64,000 nt of DNA from SZUA-430 sp964561925 (GTDB lineage Bacteria > Pseudomonadota > Alphaproteobacteria > Micropepsales > Micropepsaceae): assembly GCA_964561925.1 (NCBI GenBank), contig CAZLRW010000006.1, forward strand, positions 16,049 to 80,048, in the 5' to 3' direction. A program made the translations under genes and the position numbers. The notes beneath the pieces are model-generated. The model was not told where the DNA came from, made no database searches, and saw nothing but the letters and a program-made list of their open reading frames with translations. Shown one piece after another: positions 1 to 6,357 of the stretch. Position 1 is the stretch's first letter; each line of letters begins with the position of its first letter.

Positions 1-390
1 CAGCTGAGCTAGGGGGCCCATTAGAATTGTGTCCGCACCAAGTGCGAGCATTGTTGCAGCAGAAGTGCATTCCAAGGGAACCAGAGCAGTCAACCGATTG
101 GCGTACTGCCGAAGCAGGTTGACCATTCGGAGCGACGCTTCTCCAAACCCGCCATCGGATTTGATGAACAACGAAATCTGCTCGATCCTCCCTACGGTCT
201 GCAGCACCGCGTAGAGGCCGACAAGATCGTTGGTACAGATTTCGCCCTCCGTCGCGTTCCAATAGGTCACGACAGGGTGGTTCAATTTGGCCTCGATCTG
301 GGCCAGAATTGCCTGTGTCTTTTCGAAGAGAACGGGCGGCAGCTTGGTCCCGGAAGCGCGAGCTTTCTTCGCCTTGGTCTTGGCCACCAT
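1..390 (-). CDS. Partial ClpP-class serine protease-like protein (SDH/SppA type)
   Basis: The reading frame opens at the ATG at 390-388 and runs off the left edge, giving 130 residues with no stop. After a Lys/Ala-rich start it contains SDGGFGEASLRMVNLLRQY and a segment reading LVPLECTSAATMLALGAD. These match the serine dehydrogenase proteinase family, a ClpP/crotonase-fold relative of SppA in which the SAATM serine is the expected nucleophile. It would be a cytoplasmic or membrane-associated peptidase. The C-terminal half is outside the window, so the catalytic partners cannot be checked. It is read in the same direction as recA, downstream of the recA terminator hairpin. Confidence 0.72.
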   Translation of the reverse strand, partial: MVAKTKAKKARASGTKLPPVLFEKTQAILAQIEAKLNHPVVTYWNATEGEICTNDLVGLYAVLQTVGRIEQISLFIKSDGGFGEASLRMVNLLRQYANRLTALVPLECTSAATMLALGADTILMGPLAQL

Positions 391-462
391 TGTAACGCGC
401 TCCGTCGATGGGGATGTTCCGACGGCGACTGTAGAACGAAAAGCAGCACAATCAATGTACGC

Positions 463-512
463 AAAAAGGGACGGCCCGAGCCTCTTTGGGGGGCGTATGT
501 GAGGCTCGGGCC
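463..512 (-). terminator. Rho-independent terminator downstream of recA
   Basis: A perfect 12-bp inverted repeat (473-484 with 501-512, GGCCCGAGCCTC type) has a 16-nt loop. On the minus strand it is followed by GTCCCTTTTTG, with the T run at 463-467. It lies about 75 bp past the recA stop in the direction of recA transcription, ahead of the protease-like gene. Confidence 0.6.
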
Positions 513-514
513 TA

Positions 515-551
515 TCTCTCCACTTTGGGGGGCACTGAGGGGGTGGAGAGA
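515..551. other. Second hairpin sharing the loop motif of the recA terminator
   Basis: A 9-bp inverted repeat TCTCTCCAC (515-523) / GTGGAGAGA (543-551) lies directly beside the recA terminator. Both loops contain CTTTGGGGGGC, although the two stems differ completely. Conserved loop with changed stems suggests a structured RNA element rather than chance, but no known RNA family is recognised. Confidence 0.4.
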
Positions 552-584
552 GTTCTCTGATGTCTAATGTCTGGCGGTGGGCGA

Positions 585-1664
585 CTACTCGTCGTCGCCG
601 TCCTCGTCGTCCTTCTCCGGCGTCGTGCCGAGCGCATTGCCCAGGATGCCGGCATTCGCACGCACGGCCGCCTCGATCTTGGCCGCGATATCCGGGTTCT
701 CGGCCAAGAACGCCTTCGCGTTCTCGCGGCCCTGCCCGATCCGTTGGTTGTCGTAGGAGAACCACGACCCCGACTTCTCGACGATCCCGGCCTTCGAGCC
801 CAAATCGATGAGTTCGCCGGTCTTCGAGATGCCCGAACCGTACATGATGTCGAACTCGACCTGACGGAACGGCGGCGCGACCTTGTTCTTCACGACCTTG
901 ACGCGCGTCTGGCTGCCGACCACGTCGTCCTTCTCTTTGATCGCGCCGATGCGGCGGATGTCCAAACGCACGGACGAGTAGAATTTCAGCGCGTTTCCGC
1001 CCGTCGTCGTCTCAGGATTGCCGAACATCACGCCGATCTTCATGCGGATCTGATTGATGAAAAGCACGATCGTGTTCGAGCGCGAGATCGAAGCGGTGAG
1101 CTTGCGCAGCGCCTGGCTCATCAACCGCGCCTGCAAGCCCGGGAGCGAATCGCCCATCTCGCCTTCGATTTCGGCCTTCGGCGTCAGCGCCGCGACCGAG
1201 TCGACGACCACGATGTCGACGGCGCCGGAGCGCACCAACGTGTCGGTGATCTCGAGCGCCTGCTCGCCGGTATCCGGCTGCGACACCAAAAGCTCCGCGA
1301 CGTCCACGCCGAGTTTCTTTGCGTAGCCGATGTCGAGCGCATGCTCCGCGTCGACGAAGGCGGCAACCCCACCCTTCTTCTGCGCTTCCGCCACGATGTG
1401 GAGCGCGAGCGTCGTCTTGCCCGAGGATTCCGGTCCGTACACTTCGATCACCCGGCCGCGCGGCAGACCGCCGATGCCGAGCGCAATGTCGAGGCCCAAG
1501 GACCCGGTCGATACCGCCTCGATCTCCTGCGGCTTCTGGTTCGCGCCGAGCTTCATCACAGAGCCCTTGCCGAACGCCCGGTCGATCTGGCTCAAGGCAG
1601 CTTCGAGTGCTTTTTTGCGGTCCATTTCGTCCTGCTGTTCTACGACGCGAAGTGCCGAAACCAT
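585..1664 (-). CDS. recA: Recombinase RecA
   Basis: A 359-residue RecA, normal length. It binds single-stranded DNA, catalyses ATP-dependent strand exchange and triggers LexA self-cleavage. The N-terminal block MDRKKALEAALSQIDRAFGK, the Walker A loop GPESSGKTT, the segment VVDSVAALTPKAEIEGE and the DNA-binding loop NQIRMKIGVMFGNPETTTGG are all intact. The C-terminus is acidic (DDEDGDDE), as usual. The ATG at 1664 has GGGAG about 10 nt upstream; an internal ATG at residue 14 is less likely. It is monocistronic, with an SOS box upstream and a terminator hairpin downstream. Confidence 0.97.
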   Translation of the reverse strand: MVSALRVVEQQDEMDRKKALEAALSQIDRAFGKGSVMKLGANQKPQEIEAVSTGSLGLDIALGIGGLPRGRVIEVYGPESSGKTTLALHIVAEAQKKGGVAAFVDAEHALDIGYAKKLGVDVAELLVSQPDTGEQALEITDTLVRSGAVDIVVVDSVAALTPKAEIEGEMGDSLPGLQARLMSQALRKLTASISRSNTIVLFINQIRMKIGVMFGNPETTTGGNALKFYSSVRLDIRRIGAIKEKDDVVGSQTRVKVVKNKVAPPFRQVEFDIMYGSGISKTGELIDLGSKAGIVEKSGSWFSYDNQRIGQGRENAKAFLAENPDIAAKIEAAVRANAGILGNALGTTPEKDDEDGDDE

Positions 1665-1786
1665 GTCTTTCGTGCTCCCTTATTTCATCAGCCCCGTGCG
1701 GCTGCAACGCGAGGACATGTACGCGCTTCGTTCTCATTTCGCAATGTGTAGTTAAGATATTGTTCTAAAATACGTTTCAGCCTCAA

Positions 1787-1801
1787 GTTCGAAATACGTT
1801 C
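1787..1801 (-). promoter_or_regulatory. LexA (SOS) box of recA
   Basis: GTTC at 1787-1790, seven bases, then GTTC at 1798-1801: an exact match to the alphaproteobacterial LexA operator GTTC-N7-GTTC. It lies about 120 bp before the recA start codon in an AT-rich stretch. A weaker GTTC-N8-GTTT lies nearer the gene at 1762-1777. RecA is therefore predicted to be DNA-damage inducible. Confidence 0.8.
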
Positions 1802-1932
1802 CGAAAATAACACGTCAAAAATATCCCCTTGAAAAACGTAGAACAATTAATGCACACATGGTCCGAACCCGGATGCGCTGTGGACATCCGCGCGAATCCG
1901 CCAAGACACCGGAACCGACCTAAGAATCGCGC

Positions 1933-2109
1933 ATGAAGAAGAAGCTCAGCCCCCCCGAACGCCGCCCGCAGGAGATCATGGCCCGCTTCGACCGCCTGCT
2001 CGCCGCCATGGCGCCGAAGGCGGCCCCGGCGAAGGCCGCCGCGCCGCCGAAAGCCCGCGGCGCGAAACGCCGCCGCCCCGCTCAAACCGGCAAGGCGCGC
2101 ACGAAATAG
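1933..2109 (+). CDS. Small basic protein, unknown function
   Basis: A 58-residue frame starting MKKKLSPPERRPQEIMARFD and ending in an Ala/Lys/Arg-rich tail (PKARGAKRRRPAQTGKARTK). The first half could form a helix; the tail looks nucleic-acid-binding by composition only. Its last 28 bp overlap the 3' end of the convergent MFS gene. There is no strong ribosome site. The tail resembles the basic tails of nucleoid-associated proteins but no family is recognised. It may be real or a chance frame. Confidence 0.4.
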   Translation: MKKKLSPPERRPQEIMARFDRLLAAMAPKAAPAKAAAPPKARGAKRRRPAQTGKARTK

Positions 2110-3227
2110 CGCCGGAGCATCAGGCCGATGACGGCAAGCGCCGGCACTGCCAGCAGCACGCCCGTGCTGATCGCAAACCCGCCGGCCAAGAACGCAACGG
2201 TCACGAGCATCGCCCCGCAATACCCCACATCCCACGCCCCTTCCGCCGCCATGTGAAAACGAAGCGAACACGGGGACACCTTGGACAGGTTGTACACCGC
2301 CGTCATCAGCGTCGGCACATAGAAGCACATCGCGAAGACGCCGAGCGCGTTCGCCGCGACCGCTGCTTCCGGCGAACCGAGGCGCGCCGCGCGCGCGACG
2401 GTGGCGGCGACCATGGCGCCGAACACGAACACCACGGCATAGGCGCCGTGCCCGCCGTCGAGCCGCTTGCCGAGCAGCAATCCGCCCGCCGCCCCAGCAA
2501 CCGCCGCAAGCGCGACGGCGCCGCCATACGCCGAAAAGCTCTGGCCGAGCGCCATGAACAGCGCGACCTGCCAGACGACGATGAAGCCCGCGGTGAACCA
2601 GCCGTGCACGACAAAGATGGCAGCCCCGTCGCGCGCGCCGCGAAACGCGCCCGGCGCCTCACGCTTCACCGCGACGTCCGGCAGCCCCAGCAACGGCAGA
2701 ATCGCAAGCGCTTGCACGATGCCGACGGCCGTGAACATCCAGTGCGGCCCGAGCGACTCCAGCGCCCACGCGCCGAGCAAGGGCGCCACGATCCCGATGC
2801 CTTGCACCAGCGCCTCGCGCGCGCCGATCTGATGCCCGCGATGCTCCGCATCGCCCAGCGACGCGAAATACGCGTGAAAGCAGGTCCAATAGAACGCCTC
2901 GCCGATCGCGGCGACCGCGTTGCGCGCGAACAGCGCCCAGTCGAGTCCGGAAACCTCCGCCGACAAAGGGTACTGCAGCGCGAGCATGAACGTGCCGAAG
3001 ATCACCATCGCCTTCAGCCCGAAACGCTTGGCGAGCGGCAGCACGAACGGCCTGGCCGCAAACCGCCCGAGGACGAACGCGACGGAGGTCAGCAGTACCT
3101 CGCTCGGCGTCAGCCCCACACGCAACAGAAAGACGAGAAGAAAAGTGCCGCCGCTCGCCGTCGCGAGCGCATAGATGCCGTAATGCAGATTGATGCGATT
3201 GACCGCACGATTGCCGAGAAACGCCAT
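2082..3227 (-). CDS. MFS transporter
   Basis: A 381-residue hydrophobic protein with about 12 predicted membrane segments, starting MAFLGNRAVNRINLHYGIYA. A basic cytoplasmic loop after segment 2-3 (FAARPFVLPLAKRFGLK) and a central loop near residues 180-200 (DVAVKREAPGAFRG) fit the two six-helix halves of the major facilitator fold. The substrate cannot be read from the sequence. It lies opposite a second MFS gene across a 420-bp gap that holds a long inverted repeat. The 3' end overlaps a small convergent frame. Confidence 0.8.
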   Translation of the reverse strand: MAFLGNRAVNRINLHYGIYALATASGGTFLLVFLLRVGLTPSEVLLTSVAFVLGRFAARPFVLPLAKRFGLKAMVIFGTFMLALQYPLSAEVSGLDWALFARNAVAAIGEAFYWTCFHAYFASLGDAEHRGHQIGAREALVQGIGIVAPLLGAWALESLGPHWMFTAVGIVQALAILPLLGLPDVAVKREAPGAFRGARDGAAIFVVHGWFTAGFIVVWQVALFMALGQSFSAYGGAVALAAVAGAAGGLLLGKRLDGGHGAYAVVFVFGAMVAATVARAARLGSPEAAVAANALGVFAMCFYVPTLMTAVYNLSKVSPCSLRFHMAAEGAWDVGYCGAMLVTVAFLAGGFAISTGVLLAVPALAVIGLMLRRYFVRALPV

Positions 3228-3410
3228 GGGAGAGAGCCGTTCGAAAAGAAGACGCGCGAAACCGCCCGCCGGCCCCGAAAGGCCCGGCCGAGCACCGCTG
3301 AAACCTCAGCTAACGATTCCCTCGCAACAAACCGGCGCACTCCAATGCTGAGGGTACTATGACCGCCAAGAAACATCCCGGCAATTGCCGGCACGCCTCA
3401 CACGCAGAAA

Positions 3411-3495
3411 ATTGAAACACGAAGCATACGAAGAACACGAAGGTGTTGGACTTGGCTCAGCCGCTTGGTGTCCTTCGTGTGCTTCGTGTTTCAAT
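3411..3495. repeat. Long inverted repeat built from ACACGAAG units
   Basis: Two 28-bp arms (3411-3438 and 3468-3495) are complementary at 26 of 28 positions around a 29-bp spacer. Each arm is itself repetitive (ACACGAAG, ATACGAAG, ACACGAAG). It sits in the 420-bp gap between the divergent MFS genes, where no gene is seen. It resembles mobile intergenic repeats more than a terminator, as there is no T tract. Confidence 0.7.
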
Positions 3496-3647
3496 CCTTC
3501 CCTTTCGCGCCGCCGCTGCTTGCGTCGGACCGTCCGTGAACCTAGTCTCAGCCCGTTGGGGTCACGCGGTCTCCCATCGCCAGACGCACCTCGCGTCCAA
3601 GCACCGTTCCGAATGCGGCGCACGTGCGCCAGCGGGAGCGGCAGCCC

Positions 3648-4844
3648 ATGTTCACGACGGCAACGAAGATCTACCTCGCACGCGCATTGCGCGATTTCGG
3701 GGACGGGTTCGTCGCGCTGCTGCTGCCCGTCTACCTCGCCGCGCGCGGCTTTGATGCGTTCGAGATCGGCGCGGTCGCGACGCTCGCCCTCTTGGGCTCC
3801 GCACTGACGACGCTCGCGATCGGCCTCATCGGCGCGCGTTTCACTGAGCGCGCGATGCTGATTGCCGCCTCCACGCTGATGGCCGCAACCGGCATCGCGT
3901 TCGCCGCATCGAGCCCCACGGCATTCGTCTTCCTGATCGCCTTCGTCGGCACGATCAACCCGAGCGCGGGCTCGGTCTCGATCTTCGTGCCGCTGGAGCA
4001 CGCACTGATCGCCCACGCGACACCCGACAAACAACGCACGAAGACGTTCGCACGCTACAGCCTGATCGGCGCGCTCGCCGCCGCCGCGGGCGCGTTCGCC
4101 GCCGCGACGCCGGAGGCGATCGCCCGCCTCGGCCTCGCGCCGGTCGAGGCGCTGCAGGCGATGTTCGCGCTCTACGCCACCTTGGGCGTCGCAGGCGGCG
4201 CGATCTACGCGAGGATCCCGCGCACCGCCCACGCCGCCGCGCGCGCCACCGCAACGCCGCTCGGCCGTTCGCGCGCGATCGTGGCGAAGCTCGCCGCCCT
4301 CTTCGCCGTCGACGCGTTCGCCGGCGGCTTCGTCGTGCAGTCGCTGATGGCGCTCTGGCTGTTCGACAAATTCGGCCTCTCGCTCACGACGGCAGCGACG
4401 TTCTTTCTGGTGACGGGATTGCTCGCCGCCGCTTCGCTGCCCGTCGCCGGCTGGCTCGGCGCCCGCATCGGGCTTATCAACACGATGGTGTGGACGCATA
4501 TCCCCGCGAACCTCGCGTTGATCGCCGCGGCGTTCGCGCCGACGCTCGAAACCGCGCTCGCCCTCCTCGCCTTCCGCGCGCTGCTCTCGCAGATGGACGT
4601 GCCCGCGCGTTCGTCCTACGTGATGGCGGTCGTGACGCCGGAGGAGCGCACCGCCGCCGCGAGCTTCACCGCCGTCCCGCGCAGCCTCGCCGCCGCGCTC
4701 AGCCCCGCGCTCGCCGGCGCCCTTTTCGCCGCCGGACACACAGGACTCCCGCTCGTTCTCTGTGGCGTGCTGAAAACAGCCTACGACCTCACCCTCCTCT
4801 ACACCTTCCGCAACGTGAAGCCGCCGGAAGAAGTGCGCGCTTAG
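3648..4844 (+). CDS. MFS transporter
   Basis: 398 residues with about 12 predicted membrane segments: an MFS carrier, unlike the neighbouring MFS protein in detail. The N-terminal segment ARALRDFGDGFVALLLPVYL is typical of this transporter type. The ATG at 3648 is preferred over a GTG at 3624 because GGGAG lies just upstream. The 3' end overlaps the convergent tetR gene by 4 bp. The substrate is unknown; a drug or metabolite exporter is plausible given the nearby TetR repressor. Confidence 0.8.
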   Translation: MFTTATKIYLARALRDFGDGFVALLLPVYLAARGFDAFEIGAVATLALLGSALTTLAIGLIGARFTERAMLIAASTLMAATGIAFAASSPTAFVFLIAFVGTINPSAGSVSIFVPLEHALIAHATPDKQRTKTFARYSLIGALAAAAGAFAAATPEAIARLGLAPVEALQAMFALYATLGVAGGAIYARIPRTAHAAARATATPLGRSRAIVAKLAALFAVDAFAGGFVVQSLMALWLFDKFGLSLTTAATFFLVTGLLAAASLPVAGWLGARIGLINTMVWTHIPANLALIAAAFAPTLETALALLAFRALLSQMDVPARSSYVMAVVTPEERTAAASFTAVPRSLAAALSPALAGALFAAGHTGLPLVLCGVLKTAYDLTLLYTFRNVKPPEEVRA

Positions 4845-5443
4845 CGCGCAGCCAACTTCGCCGGCCGATACCCGCGCACCAGCCGCATCAGCGCATCCTC
4901 GAACGCGGGGCTGGTCAGCCCCGCATAGCCTTCCAGCACCGCCGCGCGAACGACTCCCACCACCGCGCGCGTCGTCACGAACGCGTCGAGCCGCGAGAAC
5001 CCGCGCTGCATCGGCAGCAGAAACGCCGTGCGGTCGATCTCGCGCCCGAGCGCACCCGCATCGACATGTGCGATGACAGCCTTCACGATCGCCCGCCGCG
5101 TCGCGGGCCGCCTTTCGAGCGTCCTGATCAGCCGGCGTATCGAAAGCCGAAGCATCTCGTCGTTCGCCCCGCCGCGCTGGGCGATGCGCGCGTTCTCCTC
5201 GGCATTGCGCGCCTGCTCGGCCTCGGCCATCGCGACCAGAATCGAGGCCTTGTCCGGAAAGTACTGATAGATCGTACCGACGCTCACGCCCGCACGCTCT
5301 GCAATCCGGTTCGTGTTCAGCGCCCGCTTCCCATCGCGCTCCAGAATCTGAGCCGTCGCCTCGAAAATGAGCGCACGCGTCGCAACCGCACGCGCCTGTT
5401 GCGGCTTGCGCCGCGCCACACGCGCCTTTTTTGTGATCGGCAC
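4841..5443 (-). CDS. TetR-family transcriptional regulator
   Basis: A 200-residue TetR repressor. The N-terminal helix-turn-helix reads NRIAERAGVSVGTIYQYFPD at about residues 45-64; the remainder would be the ligand and dimerisation domain. The GTG at 5443 is chosen over an ATG at 5482 because GGAGG lies 8 nt before it, and because the longer form would overlap a palindromic operator at 5476-5488. It is transcribed away from the thioesterase gene at 5516, its likely target. Its recognition region closely matches that of the TetR protein at 53918-54583. Confidence 0.88.
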   Translation of the reverse strand: MPITKKARVARRKPQQARAVATRALIFEATAQILERDGKRALNTNRIAERAGVSVGTIYQYFPDKASILVAMAEAEQARNAEENARIAQRGGANDEMLRLSIRRLIRTLERRPATRRAIVKAVIAHVDAGALGREIDRTAFLLPMQRGFSRLDAFVTTRAVVGVVRAAVLEGYAGLTSPAFEDALMRLVRGYRPAKLAAR

Positions 5444-5475
5444 GAGCCGCCTCCGAAACGCGAGTACCAAGAATC

Positions 5476-5488
5476 TGAGCATAGCTCA
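5476..5488. promoter_or_regulatory. Palindromic operator between tetR and thioesterase gene
   Basis: TGAGC-ATA-GCTCA is a perfect 13-bp palindrome lying between the tetR start at 5443 and the thioesterase start at 5516. It is the natural candidate operator for autorepression and control of the divergent gene. The half-site GAGC/GCTC recurs at the other TetR promoter (54613-54645). Confidence 0.6.
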
Positions 5489-5515
5489 TATTGATCCCGA
5501 CAAAAGGAGCCGCCG

Positions 5516-5962
5516 ATGACCTGGGCCACCGACCGCCTCGCCGCACTGAACGCAGGCGCCACCGACCTGCCGCCCGTCGTCCGCACGCTGAAACTCGGCA
5601 CGCTCGACGACTGGGGCGAAGGCTGGGCCAAGAAGCGCTGGACGCCCACACCCGAAATCCTGAACGGCGACGGCACGATGTTCGGCGGCTACCTCGCCGC
5701 CCTCGCCGATCAGATCGCAACCTTCGCCGCGATGACGGTCGTCCCGGACAACAGCGCCTTTCGCACCACGAACCTCTCGCTCCAATTCCTGAAACTCACC
5801 CGTGGCGAACCGCTCGTCATCGAAGCCCGCGTCCTCGCCCAATCGAAGCAAACGATCGCCGTCGAGGCCGAGTTCCGCACCGAAATTGGAACGCTCATCG
5901 CCAAGGCGACCGCCCAGCAAATCGTCACGCCGTTCCCGTCCCCCGCTCCAAAGGCCCCTTGA
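5516..5962 (+). CDS. Hotdog-fold (PaaI-type) thioesterase-like protein
   Basis: 148 residues. The central region (MFGGYLAALADQIATFAAM, then TNLSLQFLKLTRGEPLVIEA) has the pattern of PaaI/YbgC hotdog thioesterases: a gly-rich turn, the long helix with an acidic residue, then strands. Such enzymes hydrolyse acyl-CoA thioesters in the cytoplasm as tetramers. AAAGGAG sits 7-12 nt before the ATG. It is divergent from a TetR gene and probably repressed by it. The last 38 bp overlap the convergent transposase-like gene. The substrate is unknown. Confidence 0.75.
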   Translation: MTWATDRLAALNAGATDLPPVVRTLKLGTLDDWGEGWAKKRWTPTPEILNGDGTMFGGYLAALADQIATFAAMTVVPDNSAFRTTNLSLQFLKLTRGEPLVIEARVLAQSKQTIAVEAEFRTEIGTLIAKATAQQIVTPFPSPAPKAP

Positions 5963-6326
5963 CCGCCCGCGCGATCCGCCACGCGGTCTTGTAGGTGACG
6001 GCGATCTGACGCTGCACCTCGCGCGCGGTCATCCGTTTGTGGCCCGCGCAGTAGAGGAACATCACGTAGAACCAATCCTGCAGCGGCGTGCGCGACCTTT
6101 CGAACGGTGTCCCCGCTTTCGGGTGGATGTGAATGGCGCACCACTGACAGACATAAGCCTGCGCCCGCCGCAACCGGTGAAACCGCCCGACCCGCCCGCA
6201 ACCCGGACACGTCCCCGGATTGCCGAACCGCACCTCGAGCAGATGATCGAGGCAGGAATCCTCCGTCGGAAACCGCTGCACGAACACGCGGTAGAGCACA
6301 GCTTCGGGATCGGTTGCGCCTGCCAT
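5925..6326 (-). CDS. Lone IS1595-type transposase zinc-ribbon protein
   Basis: 133 residues, only the N-terminal part of an IS1595-family transposase. The zinc ribbon is C-P-x-C (GTCPGCGRVG) followed by CQWC (AYVCQWCAIHIHPKAGTPFE), then a helical DNA-binding segment (MTAREVQRQIAVTYKTAWR). The DDE catalytic domain is absent and the frame stops cleanly. No terminal inverted repeats were found. The ATG at 6326 with GGAG 8-11 nt upstream is preferred to the GTG at 6338. It may be a domesticated DNA-binding protein or an element remnant. Confidence 0.75.
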   Translation of the reverse strand: MAGATDPEAVLYRVFVQRFPTEDSCLDHLLEVRFGNPGTCPGCGRVGRFHRLRRAQAYVCQWCAIHIHPKAGTPFERSRTPLQDWFYVMFLYCAGHKRMTAREVQRQIAVTYKTAWRIARAVKGPLERGTGTA

Positions 6327-6357
6327 CCAAGTCTCCACGCCGGCGAAGGTGCAACCC

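Noticed and set aside
1762..1777. Second LexA box at recA
   Set aside because: Spacing is 8 and the second half is GTTT, so it does not fit the consensus.
3411..3495. CRISPR array
   Set aside because: The repeat units are inverted and adjacent, with no spacers and no cas genes.
3357..5720. 787-residue minus-strand frame
   Set aside because: Runs across the inverted repeat, the MFS gene and tetR; Arg/Gly/Glu-rich composition without any domain.
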